From Ignavibacteriota bacterium (GTDB taxonomy: Bacteria; Bacteroidota; Ignavibacteria; Ignavibacteriales; Melioribacteraceae), in contig JADJWT010000001.1 in NCBI GenBank assembly GCA_016716225.1, positions 4,040,501 through 4,104,500 on the forward strand: DNA of 64,000 nucleotides, given 5' to 3'. A program made the translations under genes and the position numbers. Each line of letters starts with the position of its first letter. The first letter of the stretch is position 1. The notes beneath the pieces are model-generated. The model was not told where the DNA came from, made no database searches, and saw only the letters and a list, made by a program, of their open reading frames with translations. Shown one piece after another: positions 1-8,755 of this stretch.

Positions 1-796
1 TACTATCCGGAAGTAAAACTGCATTTACTAAATTCGCCGGTTTATTTTTATCCTTTGTTCCGTTGATATAAAAGTAATCGACAGGTTCAAAATTATCTCT
101 AGCAAATCCGGCAATCTCACCAAATGGCAAAATTTCCAAACTGAAGTATTTTATAAATGATTTTGTGATTGCCCATGCTTCATGTTTTAAATAAGCTTCA
201 TTTTTTAATCTAAAAGATTCTGGAATATAATCATGAAATGATCCCTCTGATAACGTGCCGGGCATTGTTAATCCTTTTAGCACACCTAAGTATGGTTGAC
301 CAGTTCCATAAAAATCTGCATCACCTCTATTATATTTTGTTGTTGTTCTATGAGCTTTATAAATTTCATCTGCTAAATATGAGCCCATAATTTTTGCTTG
401 TGGATAAGTAGGAGAATTATCTCCGCCTTGAAAAAGTACTAAAGTATAATTTGATTGACCATTATATGCATTACTATGAATTGAATGAAAATAATCTGCA
501 TCAAAATTATTTGCATCGGCAACTATTACGGAAAGCGCTAAATCATCCGATGAATTATTTGTTGTTCGGCTTAATTTAGTTTCTGCGTTGAGTGAATCTA
601 ATATTTCCTTTAGATAAATTCCTTTTGATAAATTTCCTTCACTTTCCCAAAATCCAGTAGCAGCATTATATCTATCATTAGAATCATGTCCGCCATGACC
701 TGGATTTATATAAATTCTTATTCCGGAAAAATCTTGCGAGAATAATTCAAATGTTATTATAAATAGAAATAATAATATTTTTTTAATTGGTATCAT
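1..796 (-). CDS. N-acetylmuramoyl-L-alanine amidase, Amidase_3 type (3' part outside window)
   Basis: Translating the minus strand from the ATG at 796 gives an open frame to the window edge (265 codons). A signal peptide (MIPIKKILLFLFIITFELFSQ) is followed by INPGHGGHDSND, the first zinc-ligand motif of Amidase_3 enzymes, and by HSIHSNAYNG, the second histidine motif. Such enzymes cut the amide bond between muramic acid and the stem peptide in the periplasm or outside. After the catalytic part the chain continues into what is probably an accessory region (from about residue 225), cut by the window. The ATG follows directly on the stop codon of the upstream gene, so the two are almost certainly co-transcribed. 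Signal peptide and motifs are read directly; the substrate (own or foreign peptidoglycan) is not determined. Confidence 0.85.
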   Translation of the reverse strand, partial: MIPIKKILLFLFIITFELFSQDFSGIRIYINPGHGGHDSNDRYNAATGFWESEGNLSKGIYLKEILDSLNAETKLSRTTNNSSDDLALSVIVADANNFDADYFHSIHSNAYNGQSNYTLVLFQGGDNSPTYPQAKIMGSYLADEIYKAHRTTTKYNRGDADFYGTGQPYLGVLKGLTMPGTLSEGSFHDYIPESFRLKNEAYLKHEAWAITKSFIKYFSLEILPFGEIAGFARDNFEPVDYFYINGTKDKNKPANLVNAVLLPDS

Positions 797-1723
797 TTAA
801 TTTTCGAAACTAATTTTAGCTAGGTAAATTTCACCCAATGATGTATTATAAACAATACTGGTTTGATCATTTGACCACTCCGCAAACATTTCAATAATAT
901 TTTCGGTATTTGTAATTTGATATTCTTTATTTTCATCAATTGAAAAAACAAATAAATCCGAAGAAATGTATTTCTCTCCATCGTCTTTGTCTTTCATATA
1001 TAAAATATATTTTCCATCCGGAGAAAATTTTGGATAATGTCCATCTTTTATGTTTAGCAGAATATTTCCATTATTATCACAGAGAAATGAACCTTGATTT
1101 CCAAAAGTAAATAGGATTTTTTCTCCGTCGTTTGAAAATGATTCCCAAACGTAAACCCCTTTCCCCATCGGACTAACATTTATAATATTATCATTTTCCG
1201 TTATAAATAAATTATTATTCTGAGAGTAAATTACTTTTGAATTTTGATTGTTTTTTCGAAAATTATTATATGATAATGGTTTGATATTTATTGAGGAATT
1301 TTCAATAAAGTAAATATTTGAGTTAACAATTTGATTTGGAATTGAGATTTGTCTTTTATCGTTTTCTAATATTTTTTCAATATTAGTTTTTATATTCTTG
1401 GAAGTAATTGAATATATTTTTTTTCCATTTTCAATTTTAGATTTTCTGAAAATTATATTTTCATCATCGATAATTAAGGGATTATATCCGGCTCCGGAAG
1501 CGTTAGATATAATTTCAGTTTTTTTTGATTCAACATTATAAGAATATAATCCATCATAATTTTCTGAAGTAAATAATATCAATCTATCATTTTTTGAAAA
1601 CCGTGGATAAAATGCCGATGAGTATTGCTTCATCTCAATTTTATTGATATCAGAGATTTTAATATTCTGCGAATAATAAATTGAAGAAAGTAAAATAATT
1701 ATTAAAGAAACCTTATTTATCAT
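797..1723 (-). CDS. Secreted TolB/PD40-type beta-propeller protein
   Basis: A 308-residue protein with a signal peptide (ending around SSIYYSQ). The rest carries repeated FSxDG/FSxND-type blades, such as YPRFSKNDRLILFTS near residue 40, SFSNDGEKILFTFG near 200 and YPKFSPDGKYILYMKD near 235, each followed by short beta strands. This is the pattern of PD40/WD40-like propellers found in TolB and in the N-terminal part of prolyl oligopeptidases, but no hydrolase domain follows. The likely role is periplasmic protein or ligand binding; no reaction can be assigned. It lies 4 bases downstream of a similar lipoprotein and abuts the amidase, so it belongs to a cell-wall or chitin-related operon by context. 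Confidence 0.7.
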   Translation of the reverse strand: MINKVSLIIILLSSIYYSQNIKISDINKIEMKQYSSAFYPRFSKNDRLILFTSENYDGLYSYNVESKKTEIISNASGAGYNPLIIDDENIIFRKSKIENGKKIYSITSKNIKTNIEKILENDKRQISIPNQIVNSNIYFIENSSINIKPLSYNNFRKNNQNSKVIYSQNNNLFITENDNIINVSPMGKGVYVWESFSNDGEKILFTFGNQGSFLCDNNGNILLNIKDGHYPKFSPDGKYILYMKDKDDGEKYISSDLFVFSIDENKEYQITNTENIIEMFAEWSNDQTSIVYNTSLGEIYLAKISFEN

Positions 1724-1727
1724 AATT

Positions 1728-2726
1728 TTATTTTTTGGTTATGTTAAAAGTGATAATTCTTATATCGCCATATTCTGTTGCAAAAACAATTTTATTTTTT
1801 GTCGGGGACCAATCCGGATAGAGTTTTTGATATTTTTCATCAGTTAATATTTCAAATTCTTTATCACTATCTATAAATCCAATAAACATTTTTGAATAAC
1901 TCAACTTTTGATCATCATATTTTTCTTTAGTAAAAACAAGTAAGTTACTTTTAAATAATTTTGAAATAAATCCAGCATCTTTAATAATATTAATTGGTTC
2001 ACCAATTTTATTGTATAGTAAAAATCCAATTGTATTTGTAAGAACAAAAATATTTTCCAAATCTTTAGAATAGAAACACTCAATTGGTTTTATGTTATTC
2101 GGAATGTTTAAAGTATCAATTTTATTATCAACTTTTTTTAATACATTATTTTCAACAAAGAAAAAAGGTTTATTAAATGCATCACTAATTGTTTTGTTTA
2201 ACAAATTTACATTTTTTGGAATTTCATTTTCAACAAAATATATAAGACTATCAGCCAATATCGGCGGGCTTAATCTAAAATCTGAATTATAAATTACATC
2301 AATTTTTTTTGTATTAATTTCATAACTTAAAATTGAAAATGATTTTTTACCTTTTGTAACTTTATTCCTAAAATAAAGAACATCTCCATTTTTTGAAATC
2401 TGGAAATTAAATCCGCATTGCGGCAAACTCACTAATTTATTTATTGCATCATTACTTAAATCGTAAAACCATATTTCATTAAAATCTTCTGTGGTAAAAA
2501 ATACTTTTTTACCATCAATACTGAATTGTGGATTTCTAAATCGACCAATTGATTTATCAACTAATATTTTGTTTTCAACAATTTCTAATTTAAAATTCGC
2601 AAAATCAGTTTTCTCCTTTTCTAAATCATGTTGATGAATAGATTTTTTTTCTTCAATAATTTTATCTTTTTCTTGTTTGCAACTTGATATGAATAATATC
2701 ATCATTATAAAAATTATTTTTCTCAT
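1728..2726 (-). CDS. Beta-propeller lipoprotein
   Basis: A 332-residue protein with a lipoprotein signal: hydrophobic stretch then FISSCKQEKDK, so the cysteine near residue 16 is the probable lipidated residue. After a charged linker, propeller blades are visible (PQFSIDGKKVFFTTED near 68, FQISKNGDVLYFRN near 108, YPDWSPTKNKIVFATEYGDIR near the C-terminus). It resembles the next gene in length, blade pattern and position, so the two are probably paralogues from a tandem duplication. As a lipoprotein it should be membrane-anchored whereas its neighbour is soluble. The function is unknown; TolB-like propellers often serve as envelope scaffold proteins. Confidence 0.7.
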   Translation of the reverse strand: MRKIIFIMMILFISSCKQEKDKIIEEKKSIHQHDLEKEKTDFANFKLEIVENKILVDKSIGRFRNPQFSIDGKKVFFTTEDFNEIWFYDLSNDAINKLVSLPQCGFNFQISKNGDVLYFRNKVTKGKKSFSILSYEINTKKIDVIYNSDFRLSPPILADSLIYFVENEIPKNVNLLNKTISDAFNKPFFFVENNVLKKVDNKIDTLNIPNNIKPIECFYSKDLENIFVLTNTIGFLLYNKIGEPINIIKDAGFISKLFKSNLLVFTKEKYDDQKLSYSKMFIGFIDSDKEFEILTDEKYQKLYPDWSPTKNKIVFATEYGDIRIITFNITKK

Positions 2727-2737
2727 TTTTAACTCAA

Positions 2738-4240
2738 TTATTTTAAAAGAAGCATTTTTTTTGTTTGAGAAAAATTACCAGTTTTCATTTGATAATAGTA
2801 AACTCCGCTTGGAAGTTTGCTTCCATCAAATTGAATTTTATAATTTCCTGGTTTTCCTATTTCGCTAACCATAGTTTCAACTTCACTACCTAAAATATCA
2901 TAGATTTTTAATGTTACATAATTCAGACTAAAATCTGAGACTTCATTTGACACTTCACTTTTTAGGATTGACGGAATAATATATTCTATTGTTGTTGTTG
3001 GATTAAAAGGATTTGGATAATTTTGCCCAAGTATAAAATCTTTTGGTAATTTATTATCTTCAACATTTACCGTTACAGAAAATTTCTTATCAAGCAAATT
3101 CCAAAGTTCGTCTCTTGAGCCGTCATAACCAAGCGCCCACATTCCAATTCCTTTTAATTTTTTTGAAATTGCTAAATCATATTTTAGTGATAGGCTGGAA
3201 TCTGTATCAAACCAGACTTGATTATTTTTTGAATCAGAAGTAAAACTAAACCAAGAATTTTTATATGTTGAAGACCACTTAACGCCATAATTTTCACTTA
3301 ATGGTTTTGCATCGCGGTATCTTTTTGATTCAACAAAATTCAATGTTGAAGAACCTTCTTGCGAAGTTGAAGTTTCCCAATGCGGACCGTAATACGGAAC
3401 TCCTAAAATTATTTTTTCCGGATAAAACGATGTAACCGTTTGATACTGAACATTTATTGTATTTGTAATATTATAACTTCCGCCTATTAACGGAGCTGTT
3501 GGACCCGTTGTTGTACTCCAACTTCCAAAAAAATCGTAGCCCATTACAAAAAGATAATCACAACTTTGAGCTAATCCGGTTAAATTCCATCCTCCCCAAT
3601 TTACTGCCGGTGCGGCAAAAGAAACCTCAAGATCCGGAGAAATTGCGTGCACTGTATCTGTTAATTCTTTCATAAAATCATTAATTACGGTTCCTCGATC
3701 GGCAGTATTTAAACCTTCAAAATCAATATTAACTCCGTCCAAATTATAATTTATAATTTTGGATTTTACTCCGCTGAAAAATATCCACTTTGCAATTGAA
3801 CTTGTTAAAATTTCATGAATATCATTTGCAGAAAAATTAACAATAACCATAATTACTTTTGTTCCGCTTTCATGTGCGCTATTCATTAAATCGGTCCATG
3901 GCCAACTTGGTGGTTCAGAAATTGCCCCGGTTTTTGAAACAGGGAAATCAAAAACTGCAATATGAGAAAGTAAATCATAATTAAAATTTTGATGAGCATT
4001 TTCCAAATATTCCCAATCAGGCAAATATCCAAAAACTGATTTACTCAAACTTTTAGTTGCTTTTTTATTTATTGGAACTATAGATTCGGAAAAATTTTTC
4101 TTCTGGAAATTTTTCATTTTCTCAATAATTTGCGGTTCATTTTTTTCTTGATCAATTTGATGAATTCCTTTAAAGTTCTGTGCATTTATTATGGGAATAG
4201 TAACTAATAAAAAAATAATGATTATATTTTGTTTAAACAT
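2738..4240 (-). CDS. GH18 glycosidase with T9SS C-terminal sorting domain
   Basis: A 500-residue exported protein. A signal peptide and linker of about 70 residues precede a GH18 barrel (about 70-385). The family signature reads DGVNIDFE, with the catalytic acid at E175; VMGYDFFG and GIGMWALGYDG supply other conserved barrel strands. GH18 enzymes hydrolyse GlcNAc-beta-1,4 linkages in chitin or peptidoglycan by substrate-assisted catalysis. The short DGxNIDFE form resembles the spore-cortex and YaaH-like branch as much as true chitinases, so peptidoglycan or chitin are both possible. Residues from about 405 (NYPNPFNPTTTIEY to the MLLLK end) form a T9SS sorting domain, predicting release or attachment at the cell surface. 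It is the first gene of the operon with two propellers and the amidase. Confidence 0.9.
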   Translation of the reverse strand: MFKQNIIIIFLLVTIPIINAQNFKGIHQIDQEKNEPQIIEKMKNFQKKNFSESIVPINKKATKSLSKSVFGYLPDWEYLENAHQNFNYDLLSHIAVFDFPVSKTGAISEPPSWPWTDLMNSAHESGTKVIMVIVNFSANDIHEILTSSIAKWIFFSGVKSKIINYNLDGVNIDFEGLNTADRGTVINDFMKELTDTVHAISPDLEVSFAAPAVNWGGWNLTGLAQSCDYLFVMGYDFFGSWSTTTGPTAPLIGGSYNITNTINVQYQTVTSFYPEKIILGVPYYGPHWETSTSQEGSSTLNFVESKRYRDAKPLSENYGVKWSSTYKNSWFSFTSDSKNNQVWFDTDSSLSLKYDLAISKKLKGIGMWALGYDGSRDELWNLLDKKFSVTVNVEDNKLPKDFILGQNYPNPFNPTTTIEYIIPSILKSEVSNEVSDFSLNYVTLKIYDILGSEVETMVSEIGKPGNYKIQFDGSKLPSGVYYYQMKTGNFSQTKKMLLLK

Positions 4241-4464
4241 TTTTGCAGTCCAAAATTTTTATAAACTCAATATAAGAAACTTATGAAATATTACTTATAT
4301 CATTCTTCATCCTTATTTTGTTGGATAAAGCTCCTAATTAAAATGTAAAATGAGAATTTACAATTCCAATTTTTCAGAATTTTATAAAACTTTAGTTAAA
4401 TTAAGAATGAAAAATTTAAAAGAAATTTATTACATTTAATTACAAAAAAGTTGAAAGGGATAAA

Positions 4465-4971
4465 ATGGTATCAAGTAAAATTGAACAAGCATTAAATGAT
4501 CAATTAAATAAAGAAATGTTTTCTTCATATTTATATTTATCAATGGCGGCATATTTTGAAAATAAAAATTTAGCCGGAATGTCTAATTGGATGAAAATGC
4601 AATCACAAGAAGAATATTTGCATGCAATGAAGTTTTATGATTTTATTCTTCGTTTAGGAGGGAAAGTAAAATTGGAAACTTTGGAGTCGCCCCAAACAGA
4701 GTGGAAATCGCCTCGCGAAGTTTTTGAGAATTCTCTAAAACATGAAAGATTTATTTCGGAAAGTATACATAAACTTTTTGATTTAGCAATTTCTGAAAGT
4801 CATCATCCAACAAAAAGTTTCCTTCAATGGTTTGTTGATGAACAAGTTGAAGAAGAAAGTACAGTTTTGCAAATTGTTGAGAATTTTAATTTAATTGGCG
4901 AAGATAAAAGCGGGTTATTTATGCTTGATCGCGAATTAGGATCTCGAACTTCAGCATCGGAAGAAAATTAG
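4465..4971 (+). CDS. ftnA: Ferritin (bacterial non-haem)
   Basis: A 168-residue protein with all ferroxidase-centre residues in place: E17, E50 and H53 (in QSQEEYLHAM), E94 and Q127. Length and helix pattern match FtnA-type ferritins, which assemble as 24-mers in the cytoplasm, oxidise Fe(II) and store it as mineral. The ATG is preceded by GAAAGGGA at a good distance. It stands alone, divergent from the GH18 operon, with rpmB downstream about 80 bases away. No Fur-type site could be recognised with confidence in the 220-base AT-rich upstream region. Confidence 0.96.
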   Translation: MVSSKIEQALNDQLNKEMFSSYLYLSMAAYFENKNLAGMSNWMKMQSQEEYLHAMKFYDFILRLGGKVKLETLESPQTEWKSPREVFENSLKHERFISESIHKLFDLAISESHHPTKSFLQWFVDEQVEEESTVLQIVENFNLIGEDKSGLFMLDRELGSRTSASEEN

Positions 4972-5053
4972 GATTTTGCGTTAAAAAGTATTTTCTTTTG
5001 ATTTTTTTTTAGCTATATTAGAAATCTTAAATTTTAAGACTTTGGAGTAAATA

Positions 5054-5293
5054 ATGTCAAGAAGATGTGAATTAACTGGCGTAGAACCAATTGGCGGAAG
5101 CAGAATTTCTCACGCTCATAACAAAACAAAAAGAAGATTTTTACCAAATTTGCAGAAAAAAAGAATTTGGGTAAAAGAATTGAATAGATTTGTAACTGTT
5201 AAAGTTAGTTCCAAAGCATTGAAAACTTTGGCAAAAAATGGAACTTCAGAATTAGCTAAAATGGTTCAAGAAAAGAAAATTAAAGTTTCCTAA
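5054..5293 (+). CDS. rpmB: 50S ribosomal protein L28
   Basis: A 79-residue basic protein opening SRRCELTGVEPIGGSRISHA, followed by KTKRRFLPNLQKKRIWV, the standard L28 pattern. It is part of the large ribosomal subunit. The ATG is preceded by TTGGAG. It is not accompanied by rpmG (L33), its common partner, within the window. A strong rho-independent terminator follows about 20 bases after the stop, so the gene ends a transcription unit. Confidence 0.97.
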   Translation: MSRRCELTGVEPIGGSRISHAHNKTKRRFLPNLQKKRIWVKELNRFVTVKVSSKALKTLAKNGTSELAKMVQEKKIKVS

Positions 5294-5314
5294 AATATTA
5301 TTGGTTTCGCAATA

Positions 5315-5344
5315 AAAAAGCCCATCAAATTGATGGGCTTTTTT
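5315..5344 (+). terminator. Rho-independent terminator after rpmB
   Basis: The inverted repeat GCCCATCAA / TTGATGGGC (5320-5328 and 5330-5338) is flanked by an A run on the left and six T on the right. It is a canonical terminator for rpmB; the A run would also make it work in the opposite direction for the convergent DUF6600 gene. Confidence 0.9.
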
Positions 5345-5355
5345 ATTTAATTTTT

Positions 5356-5396
5356 GAACCGATACTTCTCAAAATTTGTGAATTAAATATCGGTTC
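5356..5396. repeat. Inverted repeat between convergent genes
   Basis: GAACCGATA (5356-5364) and TATCGGTTC (5388-5396) are perfect 9-base inverted repeats separated by 23 bases that can partly pair themselves. It sits just past the stop of the minus-strand DUF6600 gene and probably forms its terminator hairpin or an mRNA 3' end structure, although there is no strong T run. Confidence 0.5.
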
Positions 5397-5407
5397 ATTA
5401 CAGTGGA

Positions 5408-6601
5408 TTATTTTCTACTTTTTACAGTTCTTTTTTCTTCTTCTTTATCATTATTTTTTGTAAAACTTCTCGATTTCTCAGTTTCTCTTTTAACTTCAAC
5501 TCTTGATTCTTTTTTAACGGTATTTCGTTCGGGATTATTTTGTGTCGATTTTTCAATACTTTTCGAACTTTCTCTTTTTACAACTACTCTACTTTTTGAT
5601 TCCGATTTCGAAATTTCTTTATCATATTTTCTATTAACAATTTTCTCATCATAATTTTTATTTACATTTCTTGAAATTTCAACATCTTTTTTCACATCTC
5701 TATTCTCAACTTTTCTTTCAATATTCTTTTCAAATGATTTTTCATCTGAATTTTTAATTTCTGTTTTTCTGGTAATTACAACTTTATCTGATCTTAAATT
5801 CTTCAATTCTCTTCCTTTTGTAACTTTTGATCTATCAAAAGAATTTTCTCTATTTACATCAATTTCATTTGGTCTAAATTCTCTAATTTCACTTTTGTTT
5901 CTTAATTCCCTTGAATCATATTTTTTTTCACTGAAATTTATATCTCTTGCAGAAATTCTTTTTCCTATTCTTTTCTCAACAAATTCTCTGTTTACACCAC
6001 CGTTAACAATTCTATCATTATCTGAGTAATAATTTGTTCTGTGCTTTGTTCTTCTATAAATTCTCTCTGCGTTATTTCCAAAAATATAGTGTTTATGAAT
6101 ATCAACAGAAACAAAGTGATTGTATTTTACAAAGTTCCAGTAAAAGTGACCCGAATTCCATCTTATTGAAAATCTGATTCCATGTTTTGGGTAAAATCTT
6201 GCATAAGGCGGAAGTGGAGCCCATCCGATATAATAATCATCATATCTCCATTCAACCCAAGCTGGTCCCCATTCACTATCCGGCATCCAAACCCAGCCGT
6301 AATAATCGTCAAAAAACCACCTTCCATAATGATATGTTGCCCATCCAAAAGGTTCGTAAGAAACCCAATACCAACCGTTGTGAGTCCATTCCCACCTTCC
6401 ATCAGTATAAGGTCGCCAATCTCGGTATGTGTTATAAGGTCTCCAAACATAATCATCAAATCCAATATCAATCCATTCACCGTATGGTTCTAAGGAATTG
6501 AAAAAATATTCGACACGAATATTTCTATGATAATCATAAGCATTCAGATTAGTTAAAAATAATCCAAATAAAATTGCTGTTAAAAATAACGTCTTTTTCA
6601 T
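5408..6601 (-). CDS. DUF6600-type secreted protein with long charged tail
   Basis: A 397-residue protein with a signal peptide (MKKTLFLTAILFGLFLTNLNA). Residues about 30-150 are extremely rich in Trp and Tyr in a repeating pattern (DYVWRPY, RWEWTHNGWYWVSYEPFGWATYHYGRW, GWVWMPDSEWGPAWVEWRY), which is the hallmark of DUF6600 proteins, found in many Bacteroidota and Proteobacteria with no established function. From about residue 190 to the end the sequence becomes a low-complexity, highly charged Arg/Lys/Glu/Ser region with no hydrophobic core, probably disordered and perhaps binding cell wall or nucleic acid. It is a single gene converging on rpmB. Confidence 0.8.
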   Translation of the reverse strand: MKKTLFLTAILFGLFLTNLNAYDYHRNIRVEYFFNSLEPYGEWIDIGFDDYVWRPYNTYRDWRPYTDGRWEWTHNGWYWVSYEPFGWATYHYGRWFFDDYYGWVWMPDSEWGPAWVEWRYDDYYIGWAPLPPYARFYPKHGIRFSIRWNSGHFYWNFVKYNHFVSVDIHKHYIFGNNAERIYRRTKHRTNYYSDNDRIVNGGVNREFVEKRIGKRISARDINFSEKKYDSRELRNKSEIREFRPNEIDVNRENSFDRSKVTKGRELKNLRSDKVVITRKTEIKNSDEKSFEKNIERKVENRDVKKDVEISRNVNKNYDEKIVNRKYDKEISKSESKSRVVVKRESSKSIEKSTQNNPERNTVKKESRVEVKRETEKSRSFTKNNDKEEEKRTVKSRK

Positions 6602-6792
6602 TTTACACCTCGTTGATAATTACAATATTAGAAATTCACATTTAGTGCCAAATTAGAAATGTTTGTTTTGCTTAATTTTGAACGGTAAGTATTTAATTGT
6701 GTATATTTTTTTATACATCATGTTTTAGAATTTTACACAATTTAATTTCTTATTTCTTAATTTTTCAAGCAGAAAATATTTATAGAGGTTAT

Positions 6793-8457
6793 ATGAAAAT
6801 TATTAGCATAATTAATATTATCGCTTTAATTATTACGATATCATCATGTAAAAGTAATTTAGAAAATAAGGATTTGGAAAATATGGAAGAAAAAATTTCG
6901 CAATATGCAGTTACAAATATTAAATACGATAAAAATCTTCTTGATGAGAATCAGAAAATAATTATTGAAAAACTTTATAAAGCCGCAAAAATTATTGATG
7001 AAATTTTTCTTGAGCAAGTCTATTCAAAAAATTATGACATCAAACAACAATTAGTAAATTCTGATGAACCATTAGATAAACTTAAATTAGCATATTTTAA
7101 TATAAATTTTGGACCTTTTGATAGATTAGATCATAATAATCCTTTTATTGGAAATGATAAAAAACCACTTGGAGCAAATTTTTATCCCGATAATATTACT
7201 AAAGAAGAATTTGAAAATTGGATTAAAGAACATCCAGAAGATCAAAAAGGATTTACAAGTGAATTTACAGTAATCAAAAGAGATGGAAATAAATTAAGAT
7301 CCATTCCATATTTTATTTATCACAGAGAAAAAATTTTAGAAATATCAAAACTACTTAGAGAAGCTGCTGATTATGCCGAGAATCAATCACTTAAAAACTT
7401 TTTATTACTTCGTGCCGAAGCTTTAGAAACTGATGATTATTTCAAAAGTGATATGGCTTGGATGGATTTAAAAGATCATACAATTGAAATTGTTATTGGT
7501 CCATATGAAGTTTATGAAGATGAACTATACAATTACAAAGCAAGTTATGAATGTTTTTTAACTATTGTTGATCCAGAAGAAACAAAAAAATTAGAAACAT
7601 TTTCAAAATATCTAACTGAAATGGAAGCAAATTTGCCTTTACCGGAAGAACATAAAAACTTTAAAAGAGGAAGTGATTCGCCAATTGTTGTTGTGCAAGA
7701 AATTTTTAGTGCCGGCGATTCAAAAGCTGGAGTTCAAACTTTAGCATTTAATTTACCAAATGATGAAAATGTAAGGAAATTAAAAGGTTCTAAAAAGGTT
7801 ATGCTAAAAAATATTCATGAAGCAAAGTTTGACAAATTACTAAAACCAATTGCGAAAACTGTTCTTGATCAATCTCAACAAAAATATGTTACATTCAATG
7901 GATTTTTCACTCACACATTAATGCATGAAATGTCACACGGAATTGGCCCGGGATTTATAACAATAAATGGAAAAGAAACTGAAGTTAAAAAAGAATTAAA
8001 AGAAACTTATTCTAAAATTGAAGAATGTAAAGCTGATATTCTAGGAATGTTTAACAATAAATTGATGATTGAAAAAGGAATTTTACCTGTTGAATTTGAA
8101 AATGAAATGTGGATTACATTTTTAGCTGGTGTTTTTAGAAGTATTAGATTTGGAATAAATGAAGCGCATGGAAGTGGAACTGCAATAATTTACAACTATC
8201 TTCTTGAAAAAGGCGGTTATGAATTTGATGAAAAAACTCAAAAAGTTAAAGTAAATTTCGAAAGAATTTATTCTGCATTAAAGGAATTAGCTAATAAAGT
8301 ACTAATGATTCAAGCAACTGGCGATTATAATGCATCAATTGAATTAATTACAAATTACGCTAAAGAAACAAATTCAATTAAAATTTTGGTGAAGAAATTA
8401 TCGAATTTACCAGTTGATATAAAACCGGAATTTCAAATAGAAAAAGAATTAAATTAA
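6793..8457 (+). CDS. M49-type zinc dipeptidyl-peptidase III homologue, lipoprotein
   Basis: I chose the ATG at 6793, not the longer frame opening upstream, because GAGG lies just before it and the protein then begins with a lipoprotein signal ending ISSCKSN. The product is 554 residues. The zinc site is H378-E-M-S-H382, followed by EECKAD with E410/E411 as the third ligand, as in peptidase family M49. Classical M49 enzymes have the six-residue HEXXGH; the five-residue form seen here is known from bacterial members such as that of Caldithrix. M49 enzymes remove dipeptides from the N-terminus of short peptides. Placement on a lipid anchor suggests processing of peptides in the periplasm. The gene is monocistronic as far as can be seen. 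Confidence 0.85.
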   Translation: MKIISIINIIALIITISSCKSNLENKDLENMEEKISQYAVTNIKYDKNLLDENQKIIIEKLYKAAKIIDEIFLEQVYSKNYDIKQQLVNSDEPLDKLKLAYFNINFGPFDRLDHNNPFIGNDKKPLGANFYPDNITKEEFENWIKEHPEDQKGFTSEFTVIKRDGNKLRSIPYFIYHREKILEISKLLREAADYAENQSLKNFLLLRAEALETDDYFKSDMAWMDLKDHTIEIVIGPYEVYEDELYNYKASYECFLTIVDPEETKKLETFSKYLTEMEANLPLPEEHKNFKRGSDSPIVVVQEIFSAGDSKAGVQTLAFNLPNDENVRKLKGSKKVMLKNIHEAKFDKLLKPIAKTVLDQSQQKYVTFNGFFTHTLMHEMSHGIGPGFITINGKETEVKKELKETYSKIEECKADILGMFNNKLMIEKGILPVEFENEMWITFLAGVFRSIRFGINEAHGSGTAIIYNYLLEKGGYEFDEKTQKVKVNFERIYSALKELANKVLMIQATGDYNASIELITNYAKETNSIKILVKKLSNLPVDIKPEFQIEKELN

Positions 8458-8462
8458 AATTA

Positions 8463-8615
8463 TTAAAAAGTAAATAATGAACCAATAATAACAGCTAAAT
8501 AAGCTATTATTGATATCCATTTTATGGCTTTAGATTTGAGATATATATCATTTTTATTTGATTTATCAACAAATTGACTGAATTTTGACTGCGGGATGTT
8601 ATTTAATATATCCAT
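8463..8615 (-). CDS. Small single-span membrane protein (50 residues)
   Basis: An ATG at 8615 opens a 50-codon frame. The first 30 residues are polar (MDILNNIPQSKF..., with KSNKND and KSKAIK), then about 18 hydrophobic residues (WISIIAYLAVIIGSLFTF) run to the C-terminus. This is a tail-anchored layout with positive charges before the span, so the N-terminus should be cytoplasmic. The ribosome-binding site is weak (AGAAAG). It fills most of the gap between the M49 peptidase and the amidase. The same architecture recurs in the 66-residue protein at 56900. I do not recognise a family. Confidence 0.5.
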   Translation of the reverse strand: MDILNNIPQSKFSQFVDKSNKNDIYLKSKAIKWISIIAYLAVIIGSLFTF

Positions 8616-8678
8616 TTAAAAACTTTCTTAAGAAATTTTTATTTGATAATTAATATAAATAATACTTGATGTCTAAAT

Positions 8679-8694
8679 TGTGCTGTGGATCACA
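8679..8694. promoter_or_regulatory. Possible Crp/Fnr-type operator
   Basis: TGTGC-N6-TCACA matches the TGTGA-N6-TCACA consensus of Crp-family regulators at 9 of 10 fixed positions. It lies 64 bases upstream of the small membrane protein at 8463-8615. No Crp/Fnr gene is in the window, so the reading rests on the motif alone. Confidence 0.3.
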
Positions 8695-8755
8695 TAACTA
8701 AATATAATGTCTTATTTTGATACACACAAGAACTTTATATTTATAAACTATTTAT

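Noticed and set aside
6163..6501. Three overlapping open frames of about 105 codons on both strands
   Set aside because: All are shadows of the Trp/Tyr-rich part of the DUF6600 gene, whose codon bias keeps other frames open.
6697..6792. N-terminal extension of the M49 peptidase frame
   Set aside because: The internal ATG at 6793 has a good ribosome-binding site and yields a lipoprotein signal; the extension would hide it.
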